Below are positions 1-8,793 of a DNA stretch of 14,476 bases, piece by piece. Position numbers and translations under genes: made by a program. The notes beneath the pieces are model-generated. The model was not told the origin of the DNA, searched no databases, and saw only the letters and a program-made list of their open reading frames with translations. The stretch is taken from assembly GCA_964569055.1 (NCBI GenBank), contig CAZMSZ010000177.1:1-14476 (forward strand). The letters are read 5' to 3'. This stretch comes from JAWLGW01 sp964569055 (lineage in GTDB: Bacteria; Planctomycetota; J058). The first letter of the stretch is position 1, and each line of letters begins with the position of its first letter.

Positions 1-873
1 GCCGCGCAGCCCTCCCAGCGCCACCGCACGGTCGAGCGCCTGAAGGCCGCGTCGGATCAAGAGCCAGTCCCAGCGCCGCCGGTCCTGCTCGAGCAGCAGC
101 ACGGGGGCGCCGCCCGGGCCGCGGCGGGCCGCCAGCCGCGAGGCCTGCAGCTCGAGCAGCGCCGCCAGCGCGTGGACCTCGGCCTGGTCGGGCGTGCGCG
201 CCGCCAGGATCCGCGCCAGGCGGAGGGCCTCCTCGCACAGCACCGGGCGCGTCCACTCCGCCCCCGACGAGGCGGCGTAGCCCTCGTTGAAGATCAGGTA
301 GATCACCTCGAGCACCGACTCGGTGCGCGCGGCGCGCTCCGCCGGCGGCGGCAGCTCGAAGGCCACCCGCCGCTCGGCCAGGATCCGCTTGGCGCGCACG
401 ATCCGCTGCGCGAGCGTGGCGGTCGGCACCAGGTAGGCGCGCGCGATCTCCTCAGTCGTGAGGCCGCCCACCACCTTGAGCGTGAGCGCGGCCCGCGCGT
501 CGTGCGGGAGCGCGGGGTGACACGCCAGGTAGATCAGGCGCAGCGTGTCGTCGCCGAGCTCGTCGTCGAGCCCGGCGGCCGGGGCGGGCTCGCTCCACCC
601 CGGCCGCTCCGCCTCGAGCGCCGCCTCGACCGAAGCCTGCCGCTTCTGCCGGCGCAGCCAGTCGAGGCCGCGGCGCCGGGCGGTCGTGGTCAGCCAGGCG
701 CCGGGGTTGTCGGGGACGCCGCTGTTGGGCCACGTCTCGAGCGCCGCCAGCAGCGCCTCCTGCGCGAGGTCCTCGGCGACGCTCAGCTCGCCGACCAGGC
801 GCAGCAGCCCGCCCACGATCCGGACCGACTCGAGCCGCCACACCGCCTCGACCGTCTCACGGACGCCGCGCAC
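1..873 (-). CDS. ECF42-type RNA polymerase sigma factor (module 1), 3' end cut by window edge
   Basis: This is a sigma-70-family ECF factor that directs RNA polymerase to a small regulon. 291 residues are visible and the C-terminus lies outside the window; the complete homologue at 9674-10927 has 417. Region 2 is at about residues 6-75 (core AEDLAQEALLAALETWP), and region 4 with its helix-turn-helix at about 108-165 (LTTEEIARAYLVPTATLAQR). The DUF6596 signature VLEVIYLIFNEGYAASSG is at about 187-204. The start is GTG at 873, the only start codon in frame between the upstream DGPF stop (894-892) and region 2. It lies 18 bases after that stop and has no strong Shine-Dalgarno, which suggests translational coupling. 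ECF42 factors usually lack an anti-sigma partner and carry a long regulatory C-terminal extension; that extension is only partly visible here. Confidence 0.93.
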   Translation of the reverse strand, partial: MRGVRETVEAVWRLESVRIVGGLLRLVGELSVAEDLAQEALLAALETWPNSGVPDNPGAWLTTTARRRGLDWLRRQKRQASVEAALEAERPGWSEPAPAAGLDDELGDDTLRLIYLACHPALPHDARAALTLKVVGGLTTEEIARAYLVPTATLAQRIVRAKRILAERRVAFELPPPAERAARTESVLEVIYLIFNEGYAASSGAEWTRPVLCEEALRLARILAARTPDQAEVHALAALLELQASRLAARRGPGGAPVLLLEQDRRRWDWLLIRRGLQALDRAVALGGLRG

Positions 874-891
874 GCCGAGCGCCCGCCGCGC

Positions 892-1320
892 TCAGGACGA
901 GGCGCGCTGCTGCTGCTCGGCCTGGGCGCGCAGCCGCTCCTCTCGCTCGCGCAGCTCGGGCGTGAGCGCCTCGCCGAAGTCGTCCGCCTCGAACACCGGG
1001 CGGAGCTCGACGTGGCCGTCCTCCATGGGGCAGCGCTTGAGCCACTCGATCGCCTCCTCCATGGACTTGACCTGCCACAGCCAGAAGCCGGCGATCAGCT
1101 CCTTGGTCTCGGCGAACGGGCCGTCGATCACCGCGCGCTTCTTGCCGTCGAACACGACCCGCGCGCCGCGCGAGGAGGGGTGCAGGCCCTCGCCCGCCAG
1201 CATGACGCCGGCCTTGACCAGCTCCTCGTTGTAGTTGCCCATGGCCGCCAGCAGCTCGGTGCTGGGCATGACGCCGGCCTCGGAGTCGTCGCTCGCCTTC
1301 ACGATCACCATCACGCGCAT
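892..1320 (-). CDS. YCII-related DGPF-domain protein (module 1)
   Basis: This 142-residue protein of the YCII/DGPF family (PF03795, dimeric alpha-beta barrel fold) is typically encoded beside ECF42 sigma factors. It opens with the usual edge strand (MRVMVIVKASDDSEAG). The name-giving DGPF motif is at residues 66-69, followed by AETKELIAGFWLWQVKSMEE and a CP pair at 97-98. The charged, Gln-rich tail (about 118-142) is longer than the minimal domain. The start is well supported: AGGAGG lies 5 bases before the ATG. The sigma gene follows 18 bases downstream on the same strand. The biochemical role of the family is unclear; a regulatory or sensory link to the sigma factor is inferred from conserved neighbourhood only. 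Confidence 0.93.
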   Translation of the reverse strand: MRVMVIVKASDDSEAGVMPSTELLAAMGNYNEELVKAGVMLAGEGLHPSSRGARVVFDGKKRAVIDGPFAETKELIAGFWLWQVKSMEEAIEWLKRCPMEDGHVELRPVFEADDFGEALTPELREREERLRAQAEQQQRASS

Positions 1321-1360
1321 GGGGTCCTCCTTTGGTTGCGATCCCTGCGGTCACGGCCAC

Positions 1361-1387
1361 GACGAACGAGCCGCGCGCCGTTCGACA
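1361..1387 (-). promoter_or_regulatory. Predicted ECF-sigma promoter of module 1 (TGTCGA-N17-CGTC)
   Basis: On the minus strand TGTCGA (1387-1382) is followed after 17 bases by CGTC (1364-1361), about 40 bases before the DGPF start codon. The same arrangement occurs before the second DGPF gene (11334-11360). There the spacer length is identical, and the 11 bases CGGCTCGTTCG just before and into the -10 box are also identical. TGTCGA with a CG(A/T)C -10 box is, as I recall it, the type of motif reported for ECF42 targets. Autoregulation is therefore inferred. Confidence 0.7.
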
Positions 1388-1394
1388 ACGGGCT

Positions 1395-1408
1395 CCCGAA
1401 ATTTCGGG
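1395..1408. promoter_or_regulatory. Perfect 14-bp palindrome CCCGAAATTTCGGG upstream of the ECF promoter
   Basis: A perfect, AT-centred inverted repeat sits 7 bases upstream of the predicted -35 box, in the 283-base divergent region (1321-1603) between the DGPF gene and the giant gene. A shorter related inverted repeat (GCGA-AA-TCGC, 11368-11377) has a comparable position in front of module 2. It could be an operator or a flexible upstream promoter element. The rest of 1409-1603 shows no other convincing site apart from a small GGAGC/GCTCC hairpin at 1546-1558. Confidence 0.35.
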
Positions 1409-1603
1409 GCGGGGAGCATAAGTCATGGAGCTGCACGCCCATAGCGCGGTCGATCGCCTGAGGTGGGTCGAACCGGCGGAATCGAGCGCCGGATGGCGAA
1501 ATGGAGCGGCGATCCGCGGCGCAAGTCCTTGTCGTCTCGGTGCCAGGAGCGAGGCTCCGAGGTTGGCGTTAGGCTTGCACTGAGCGCCCGCTCGGAGCCC
1601 CCC

Positions 1604-4600
1604 GTGAAGCGTGTCGCCTGGTCGTTGCTGTTCGCGCTGCTGCCCGCCGTGGCCTCGGCGCAGCCGTTCGAGACCCTCCCTGGGTCGCAGGAGGGCGCGC
1701 GCCTCGAGCGCCTCGCGGACGCGCCGTCGGGTCGCGAGCAGGCCTGGGCCGAGGGGCTCGGCGCGCGGGCCACGCGGGTGCGCCTCCCGCGGCAGGCGCT
1801 CGGCGGAGGGCTGCGCGCGCTCCTCGGCTCGGACCGCCGCGCCACCGTGGAGGCCGAGGGCCTCCTGGCCAGCGGGTCGAACGTGCGGGCGCTGCGCCTC
1901 CGCTTCCGAAGCGGCGCGGCGGCGCTGGCCTGGGCCCTCCACGACGCGCGCCTGGTGCGCCCCGACGGGACCTGGCGACTGGTCGAGGTGCGCGGCGCGC
2001 AGGCGATCGCGCTCGAAGGCCCTGCCCTGGCTGACCCCGAGCGGGCGTGGCGCGCCTGGCGCGCCGCGTGGGACGTCCTCCCGGGCGAGGCGGCCACGAC
2101 CCTGTTCGCGGTCACGCACGCCGGCGCGGTGCGCGCGGTCGGGGAGGGCGACTTCGCCGCCGCCGCCCGGAGCGCGCTCGAGCAGCTGCAGGCGCGGCCC
2201 GGTCGGGCGCGGGTCAGCGCGGCGGGCGAGGGCGCGGTGTGGGCGGCCGGCCCGGGCGCCGGCTGGGTGGCCTTCCTCGCGGCCTCGCAGGCCAGCGCCG
2301 AGCTGAGCCTCGGTCGCCGCCGCGCCGGCGCCGCGGTGGCCGACGTGGTCGCGGTCGACACCCTGTTCGAGGCGCTCGCCGCGGGCGCGCTCGTGGGCGG
2401 CCCGCTCGTCACCCGGGCGGGCGCGGCCGAGCCCTCGGTCGGCGTGATCGGCCGCCTCGAGCTCAGCCTGGGCGGCGAGGCGCCCGCGGCCGGCGACGAA
2501 AACGCGCGGCGCGCCGCGGCGCGGGTCGCGCTGCCCGCCCGCCCCGACCTGGCCCGCGCGCGCGAGCGCGCCGCTCACCTCGACGCGCGCCGGCGCGCGT
2601 TCCTGCGCGAGGCCCCCGCCCCGGCGCCCACGCTCCGCGCGAGCGACCTCGTCCTGGCGGGCGTCCGCGACGCGCTCGCGGAGCGCCTCCGCTCGGGTCG
2701 CACGCCGAGCGGGACGCGCGCCCCGCTCGTGGGGACCGATCGCGCCTACGCCGAGCGCGCGCTCGCCACGATCGACGCCGCGCGCGTCGCGCCCGAGGTC
2801 CCCTGGCCCATGGTCGAGGACCTCACGCTCGCGGGCGACGCGATCGCGCGCGCGCCGGGCGGAGAGGTCCAGGGCCGTGTGCGCGACGCGCTGAGCCGCC
2901 TGCAGGCGGCCCGCCTGAGCGCGCCCACCGCGCCGACCCCGCGAATCGACCTGCCGCTCGGCGCCCCCGAGGGCGAGGGGCCCACCCTCGGCCGCCTCGA
3001 CGTCGGCGCGGCAGGCGAGCCCACCCCCGGGCCGCGCCTCGAGATCGGGACGCTCCCCACCCTCCCGCTGCCGGCGCGCGCGGGCGCCGGCCCTCGCCTG
3101 CCCGAGGTCGGGGCGGACGGGCCGAGCGTGGCGCTGCGCGGCCCCCAGCAGGCGCTGCTCGCGATCCTCGAGCACGCGCCCCACGGGGCCGAGCCGGGGG
3201 TGGGCGAGGTGATCGACGGCTACGCCCGCGCCATGAACGCGGTCGAGGGCGCGTTGCCGCCGGTGCTCCCGTTCGCGCTCACGCTCCCGCGCCCGCTCGC
3301 GTTCGGCGAGCCGGGGGGCCGGTTCGTGATCCCGGCGGGCGCGGTGCTCCGCCAGCGCGGCGGCGCGTACGAGATCGCGGCGCCCGGCATGCTGCTCGAG
3401 ACCCCGGGCAGCCTGGTGGTGATCGACCAGGGCTCGATCCGGCTGGGCGACGGCCTCGATCAGCTCCGGCTCGGCGAGCTCGAGTTCGACAACGGCTCGC
3501 GGCGCGTGCTGGGCGAGGCGGTCGAGGCCGCGGTCGATCGGCGAACGGGCTCCGCCTGGGTCCTGGCCGACCGCGCCGTGATCGACACGCGCGGCGAGGA
3601 CGGCGGGCTCGCCAACCGGGTCGAGCTGGAGGGCGTCCGCCTGGTGCGTACGCCCGGGACGCTCCTGCTCGCGGCCGAGCACCTCGACTCGCGCTCGCCC
3701 ACCTCGGCCCTCAGCGCGCGCGACCTCGAGCTGCGCCACGACGTGGTGGGCGAGCGCTCGACGGTGCTCAGCTCGGTGCGCGACCTCGACGCCGAGCTCG
3801 ACGGCACGCGGCTCTCGGCCGCGCGGGTCGACCTCGAGCTGGTGCGCGAGGGGACGGGCGAGGCCGCGCACGACCGCGGGCGGTTCGTGGCCGAGGACCT
3901 CGACCTCGACGCGCCCGGGGTGGCGCGCCTGGTCGGCGTCGACGCCGAGCTCCACCAGGACGACCTCGGCAACTTCCGGATCGCCGCCAACGGCGCCGCG
4001 GCCACGTTCCACCTCGGCCCCGACGCGCGCCTCGAGCTGGCCGCGGGCGGCGAGGCCCGGGTCGAGGAGGGACCCAGCGGCCTCACGATCCAGGCCGCCG
4101 CCGGCGACGTGGAGCTGCTGCTCGGCGACGAGCGGCACCACCTCACCGGCGCGACCCTCGACCTGCGCCGCGGCCCCGACGGCGCGCTCGAGGCGCTGAG
4201 CACCGTCGACGCGGCCGACCTCGGCCTGGGCGCCGGCCGGACCGCGCGGGTGAGCGAGGGCCAGGCGCGCCTCCTGCAGAGCGCCGAGGGCGACCTGTGG
4301 ATCGACGCCGCGGCCAGCGGGGCGGTGATCGACCTCGGCGCGGGCGACGCGCTCGAGCTCGGCGGCGGGGCGCGCGCGCGCCTGACCCAGACCGCCGACG
4401 GCCTGACCCTGGTGGGCGAGGCGGGCGAGGTCAGCGCGCGGCTGGGCGGGCGCAGCCTCGACGCCAGCGAGGTCGCGCTCGACCTGCGCCAGGGCCCCGA
4501 CGGCTCGCTGAGCGCGGCCGCGAGCGCGACCCGCGCCGCGTTCACGCTGGCGGACGGCCGCCAGCTGCGCGTGAGCGACGGCGCGGGCACGTTCCGTCAG

Positions 4601-7600
4601 GCCGCCAACGGCGACCTGTGGATCGACGCGGCGGCGAGCGGGGCGGTGATCGACCTCGGCGCGGGCGACGCGCTCGAGCTCGGCGGCGGGGCGCGGGCGC
4701 GCCTGACCCACACCGCGAGCGGGCTCACGGTGGCGGGCGAGGCGGGGCGCGTGACCGCGCGCCTGGGCGAGCGGCGCCTCGACGCCAGCGGGGTGGCCCT
4801 CGAGCTGCGCCAAGGAGCGGACGGCTCGCTGGCCGCGGCGGGGCGCGCGAGCGAGGGCGCGCTCACGCTGGGGGACGGGCGGGCGGTGCGGGTCCGCGAG
4901 GGCGCGGCGACGCTCCTCCAGGACGCCGACGGCAACCTGTGGATCGACGCCGCCGCCAGCGGCGCGCTGGTCAGCCTGGGCGAGGGCGACGCGCTCCGGC
5001 TCGGCGGCGGGGCCCGGGCGCGGCTCGAGCGGACGGCCGGCGGCCTGGTGATCGCGGGGCAGGCGGGCACGGTCGAGGCGCTCGTGGGCGGGCGGCGGCT
5101 CGACGCCAGCGACGTGGCGCTCGAGCTGCGCCAGGGGGCGGACGGCTCGCTCCTCGCGGCGGCGCGCGCGGCCGAGGGGACGCTCACGCTCGCGGACGGC
5201 CGCGGGCTGCGGGTGCGCGACGGGGCGGCCACGCTGCTCCAGGACGCCGACGGCAACGTGTGGATCGACGCGGCCGCCGCCGGCGCGGTGATCGACCTCG
5301 GCGCGGGCGACGCGCTCGAGCTCGGCGGGGGCGCGCGGGCGCGGCTGGAGCGGACCGCGGCGGGCCTGCTCGTCACCGGCGAGGCGGGCACGGTCGCGGC
5401 GCGCCTGGGCGAGCGGCGGCTCGACGCCAGCGACGTGGCGCTCGAGCTGCGCCAGGGGGCGGACGGCTCGCTCGAGGCGAGCGGGCGCGCGGCGCGCGCC
5501 GCGGTCACCCTCGCGGACGGGCGGGTGGTGCGCGTGAGCGAGGGCGCGGCGACCTTGCTGCAGGACGCCGAGGGGAACCTGTGGATCGAGGCGGCCGCGC
5601 GCGGGGCCGAGGTCAGCCTGGGGGGCCGCGACACGGTGCGGCTGGGCCAGGGCGCGCGGGCCCGCTTGAGCGAGACGGCGGCGGGGCTGGCCCTGATCGG
5701 CGAGGCCGGCGAGGTGGAGGCCCTGATCGGCGGGCGGCGCCTCGCCGCGAGCGACGTGACGCTCGACGTGCGGCGCGGCCCCGACGGCTCGCTCGCGATC
5801 GCGTCGACGGTCTCGAGCGGGGCGGTCGAGCTGGAGCGGGGCGCGGTCGCGATCACCGAGGGCTCGGGGCGGCTGGTGCGCGACGCGGCGGGCCACCTGT
5901 TCGTGGAGGCCACCGCCGAGGCCGCCGAGCTGTCGCTGGCCGGCGGGGCGCGGCTGCACCTCGGCGAGGGGGCTCGCGCCACGCTGATCGAGCGCGGGGC
6001 GGGCCTGATCGTCAGCGGCGAGGCGGGGCGGGTGACGCTGATCTCGGGCGGGCGCGCGCTCGACGCCAGCGACGCGGCGCTGCTGCTGGAGTACGGCGAG
6101 GACGGCGGCCTGGCGGTGAGGGCGGGCGCCTCGCGGGCGCGGCTCGAGTTCGGCGCCGGGCGGGTGGCCGAGGTGGTCGAGGGCGACGCGCGCCTGGTGG
6201 CGGGGGCCGACGGCGACCTCCTGGTCGAGGCCAGCGCGAGCGGCGCGGTGATCGACCTCGGCGAGGGCGGGCTGCTGACCCTGAGCGGCGGGGCGAGCGC
6301 CAGCCTGGCCCGCACCGCCGACGGGCTGGCGCTGGCGGGCCGCGGCGGCGAGGTCGACCTGCTCCTGGGCGGGCGGCGCTACCAGGCGACCGACGCGGTG
6401 CTCGACCTCACCCAGCGCGAGGACGGCAGCCTGGCGCTGCGCGGCGAGGCGGCCAGCGCGCGGATCCCGCTGGACGGCGAGCGGAGCGCGGCGCTGACCC
6501 GCGGCGTGGTGCGGATCGACCAGGCGGCCGACGGCAGCGCGCGTCTGGTGGCGCTGACCGAGGCCGCCGAGGTCACGCTCGGGAGCGGGGCGGTGCTGAC
6601 CCTCAGCGAGGGGGCCGAGCTCGACCTCACGGCCGCGGCCGACGGCTCGACCACGCTCACCACCCGCGTGGGGCGCGCGGCGCTCGCGCTCGCCGAGGGC
6701 GACCACCTCGAGCTGGCGGGGCTCTCCTCGACGGTGCGCCTCGACGGCGACGATCGGCTGCTGTCGGCGCGCCTGCACAGCGGGGTCTACACCCGCGCGG
6801 GCACGCGGCTCGAGCTGGTGGACGCCAGCCTCGAGGCGCGCCACGACGGCGAGCGCGCCGACCTCGACGTGACCGCCGCCTTCGCCCGCTACGGGGCGGC
6901 CGACGCCAGCGGGCAGTGGAACGAGCTGGAGTTGGTCGACCCGCGCCTCGCGTTCGGGCAGGGGCCCGAGGGGTCGACGCTCGACTTCAGCAGCGCGGGC
7001 GGCGGGCGGCTGAACGTGCAGGGCCACACGATCGCTATCAGCGGGCTCCCCGAGGGGACGCGCTGGGAGGCGAGCCTGCAGGCGGGGCCCGACGGGCTGC
7101 TCGAGGAGGCGACCCTCGAGCTGCCCGGGACGGTCGAGCTGCTCGAGCGCGACGGCCGCCTGGCGCTCACGGTGAGCGACCTCTCGGCCGAGGTGCGCGA
7201 GGGCGGCGACGCGGTGCGGGTCGCGTTCGGCGAGGCGGGCGCGGTGCTCGAGGCGGCGGGGGTCACGGCCACCGCGCGCGACGGGCTGCTCTCGCTCGAC
7301 GAGCGCGCGGTGGCGCTGCACGTGGGCGAGGCCGAGGTGCTGCGCCAGATCGGCGACCGGCTCGGCCTCGAGGGGCGGATCACCGGGGTCGACCTCCACC
7401 TCGCGCGCGGCGAGTCGGGCGGGCTGCGCGCGCTCGACCTCGGGATCACCGAGCTCGACTTCGAGCACCACGTCGAGGGGCTGAGCGTCCACCTCACCAG
7501 CGCGGACGGCACGCAGACGCGCCTCGGCCTGCGGGCCAACGAGGCCGGCGAGCTGATCGAGGAGGCGTTCCTCGAGATCCCCGCCGGCGGCGAGCTGCGG

Positions 7601-8788
7601 CTGGCGCGGGAGGGCGAGTTCGACTTCACGCTCGGCGAGCAGGCGCTGCGCCTGGCGCGCGAGGAGAACGGCGCCTATCGGGTGCGGGCCGAGGGGCTCG
7701 ACGTGGCGGGCCGCTGGCGCGACCTCGAGGTGCGCGCCGACAGCGAGCTGATCGACGTGCGGCTCGACCCCGAGCAGGGGCTGGTGTTCGACGACGTGAC
7801 CGCGACCCACCTCGCGGTGCGCATGGACGGGCGCGAGGTCGAGGTGGATATCGCCGAGCTCGACCGGGTCATGCTGCGCATGACCGGCTACGAGGGCGCG
7901 ACCCGCGGGGCGGCGATCCGCCTGGCCCCGACCGGCGACGGCTCGCGGATCAGCCTCGAGGTGCGCGCCACCGTGGACGGGCTGCCGGTGCGGCTCGAGC
8001 TCGACGACCTCGCCGAGCTCGAGGCGCTCGCGACGGTGCGCGAGAACGAGGCCCGCGTGCTGCTGCACGACCCGACCGGCCGCGGGACCGTGGAGCTCGA
8101 GGCGGGGCCGGTCAGCATGCGGGGGAGCGGGGTCGGGTTCCGGGCCGCCTACAACCCCTACTCGACCGACCTGTTCTTGAACGACATCGGCCGCCTCCTC
8201 TCGCGCGAGGGGGTGGAGCTGAACCGGGGCGTGTCGGTCGAGCCCGACGGGGTGGTCCGGGTCGGCCTCCCGCGCGAGTGGCCGGTGCGGGTCGACCTCG
8301 CGCTCGGGCTGCCGACGGATCCGGGCAGCGAGAGCGGCGCGGGCAGCGCGCCGACCTTGGCGGGCACGCTCGAGGCGGGCGGCGAGCGGACCCGCGCCCG
8401 CCTGACCGCGGGCCTCTCGGGCGCGTCCTCCTTCGTGCTCGACCAGACCCACGGCACGACCCACGTGTTCGGCGTGCGGGCGCCCAGCCGCTTCAGCCTG
8501 CCGACCACCGCCTTCGCCTCGGTCGGGTTCTCGCGCACCACCGAGCGCCAGCGCCTCGACCTCGAGGCGGGCGTGTTCGCCAACCCCGCCGCGTTCGCGC
8601 CTGCGGACCTCCCCCTGCGCGAGGACGTGCAGGGCGGCGCCTTCGCCGGCCTGCGCCTGGTCCGCAAGCTCGAGAACGGCGGCTCCATGACCCTGGGCGT
8701 GAACGCCACCGCCGAGCGCCGCTTCGACGGCAGCTGGAACCCGGGCGCCCGGCTGACCCTCTCGATCCCGCTGGGCGGGCGCCGCTAG
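1604..8788 (+). CDS. Giant secreted repeat protein (about 2,394 aa), beta-rich, possible outer-membrane anchor; function unknown
   Basis: I do not recognise a named family. The start is taken at GTG 1604, because GGAG lies 6 bases upstream and the next 19 residues (VKRVAWSLLFALLPAVASA) form a good Sec signal peptide with ASA|Q cleavage. The frame is open 47 codons further upstream, but that part is not signal-like. Residues about 20-590 are an Arg/Ala-rich region. Residues about 640-760 (WVLADRAVID, ANRVELEGVRL, LLLAAEHLDSR) loosely resemble OstA/LptA beta-groove repeats. Residues 793-1754 are nine 107-residue repeats. Residues about 1755-2200 are diverged beta-rich sequence. The last roughly 170 residues have alternating strands (AFASVGFSR, GGAFAGLRL, SMTLGVNATAERRF, ARLTLSIPL), like the end of an outer-membrane barrel. 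I find no Cys and only two Lys in the predicted protein; Asp and Glu are abundant. A surface adhesin, or a LptA/TamB-like periplasmic bridge, are both possible. Expression in the envelope is likely; the function is not known. Confidence 0.85.
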   Translation: MKRVAWSLLFALLPAVASAQPFETLPGSQEGARLERLADAPSGREQAWAEGLGARATRVRLPRQALGGGLRALLGSDRRATVEAEGLLASGSNVRALRLRFRSGAAALAWALHDARLVRPDGTWRLVEVRGAQAIALEGPALADPERAWRAWRAAWDVLPGEAATTLFAVTHAGAVRAVGEGDFAAAARSALEQLQARPGRARVSAAGEGAVWAAGPGAGWVAFLAASQASAELSLGRRRAGAAVADVVAVDTLFEALAAGALVGGPLVTRAGAAEPSVGVIGRLELSLGGEAPAAGDENARRAAARVALPARPDLARARERAAHLDARRRAFLREAPAPAPTLRASDLVLAGVRDALAERLRSGRTPSGTRAPLVGTDRAYAERALATIDAARVAPEVPWPMVEDLTLAGDAIARAPGGEVQGRVRDALSRLQAARLSAPTAPTPRIDLPLGAPEGEGPTLGRLDVGAAGEPTPGPRLEIGTLPTLPLPARAGAGPRLPEVGADGPSVALRGPQQALLAILEHAPHGAEPGVGEVIDGYARAMNAVEGALPPVLPFALTLPRPLAFGEPGGRFVIPAGAVLRQRGGAYEIAAPGMLLETPGSLVVIDQGSIRLGDGLDQLRLGELEFDNGSRRVLGEAVEAAVDRRTGSAWVLADRAVIDTRGEDGGLANRVELEGVRLVRTPGTLLLAAEHLDSRSPTSALSARDLELRHDVVGERSTVLSSVRDLDAELDGTRLSAARVDLELVREGTGEAAHDRGRFVAEDLDLDAPGVARLVGVDAELHQDDLGNFRIAANGAAATFHLGPDARLELAAGGEARVEEGPSGLTIQAAAGDVELLLGDERHHLTGATLDLRRGPDGALEALSTVDAADLGLGAGRTARVSEGQARLLQSAEGDLWIDAAASGAVIDLGAGDALELGGGARARLTQTADGLTLVGEAGEVSARLGGRSLDASEVALDLRQGPDGSLSAAASATRAAFTLADGRQLRVSDGAGTFRQAANGDLWIDAAASGAVIDLGAGDALELGGGARARLTHTASGLTVAGEAGRVTARLGERRLDASGVALELRQGADGSLAAAGRASEGALTLGDGRAVRVREGAATLLQDADGNLWIDAAASGALVSLGEGDALRLGGGARARLERTAGGLVIAGQAGTVEALVGGRRLDASDVALELRQGADGSLLAAARAAEGTLTLADGRGLRVRDGAATLLQDADGNVWIDAAAAGAVIDLGAGDALELGGGARARLERTAAGLLVTGEAGTVAARLGERRLDASDVALELRQGADGSLEASGRAARAAVTLADGRVVRVSEGAATLLQDAEGNLWIEAAARGAEVSLGGRDTVRLGQGARARLSETAAGLALIGEAGEVEALIGGRRLAASDVTLDVRRGPDGSLAIASTVSSGAVELERGAVAITEGSGRLVRDAAGHLFVEATAEAAELSLAGGARLHLGEGARATLIERGAGLIVSGEAGRVTLISGGRALDASDAALLLEYGEDGGLAVRAGASRARLEFGAGRVAEVVEGDARLVAGADGDLLVEASASGAVIDLGEGGLLTLSGGASASLARTADGLALAGRGGEVDLLLGGRRYQATDAVLDLTQREDGSLALRGEAASARIPLDGERSAALTRGVVRIDQAADGSARLVALTEAAEVTLGSGAVLTLSEGAELDLTAAADGSTTLTTRVGRAALALAEGDHLELAGLSSTVRLDGDDRLLSARLHSGVYTRAGTRLELVDASLEARHDGERADLDVTAAFARYGAADASGQWNELELVDPRLAFGQGPEGSTLDFSSAGGGRLNVQGHTIAISGLPEGTRWEASLQAGPDGLLEEATLELPGTVELLERDGRLALTVSDLSAEVREGGDAVRVAFGEAGAVLEAAGVTATARDGLLSLDERAVALHVGEAEVLRQIGDRLGLEGRITGVDLHLARGESGGLRALDLGITELDFEHHVEGLSVHLTSADGTQTRLGLRANEAGELIEEAFLEIPAGGELRLAREGEFDFTLGEQALRLAREENGAYRVRAEGLDVAGRWRDLEVRADSELIDVRLDPEQGLVFDDVTATHLAVRMDGREVEVDIAELDRVMLRMTGYEGATRGAAIRLAPTGDGSRISLEVRATVDGLPVRLELDDLAELEALATVRENEARVLLHDPTGRGTVELEAGPVSMRGSGVGFRAAYNPYSTDLFLNDIGRLLSREGVELNRGVSVEPDGVVRVGLPREWPVRVDLALGLPTDPGSESGAGSAPTLAGTLEAGGERTRARLTAGLSGASSFVLDQTHGTTHVFGVRAPSRFSLPTTAFASVGFSRTTERQRLDLEAGVFANPAAFAPADLPLREDVQGGAFAGLRLVRKLENGGSMTLGVNATAERRFDGSWNPGARLTLSIPLGGRR
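3980..6865 (+). repeat. Nine tandem 321-bp (107-aa) coding repeats
   Basis: Units are in phase at 3980, 4301, 4622, 4943, 5264, 5585, 5903, 6224 and 6545. Every step is 321 bases except 5585-5903, which is 318 (one codon lost). The core reads LWIDAAASGAVIDLG, then DALELGGGARARL, GEAGxVxARLG, LDASDVALELRQG, DGSL, TLADGR and EGAATLLQDADGN. Units 2-5 are the most alike; units 1 and 7-9 are diverged. Short strands separated by DG/GG turns suggest a beta-solenoid or beta-groove. Two stretches of 59 and 61 bases are identical in adjacent units (4316-4374 = 4637-4695; 5092-5152 = 5413-5473). Confidence 0.9.
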
Positions 8789-8793
8789 CGCTC
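8739..8793. repeat. 55-bp exact direct repeat, left copy (contig end)
   Basis: These are the last 55 bases before the N-run: the final 50 bases of the giant gene plus 5 bases after its stop. They are identical to 8894-8948. The duplication reaches exactly to the N-run on both sides, as expected of two contigs sharing one terminal k-mer. Confidence 0.95.

Noticed and set aside
1530..1535. TGTCGT on the plus strand upstream of the giant gene, as an ECF -35 box
   Set aside because: No CGTC/CGAC lies 16-18 bases downstream, so there is no evidence that the giant gene is a direct target of the two sigma factors.
3980..6865. Tandem repeats as a CRISPR array or satellite DNA
   Set aside because: The period is 321 bases, a multiple of three. 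The repeats keep one reading frame and vary mainly at synonymous sites, so they are protein-coding repeats.
857..8464. An uninterrupted minus-strand reading frame of about 2,500 codons antisense to the giant gene
   Set aside because: In DNA this GC-rich, stop codons are rare in all frames. The translation is a monotonous Arg/Ala/Pro-rich string with echoes of the 321-bp repeat, and it also overlaps the DGPF and sigma genes in other frames. There is no signal peptide or domain.
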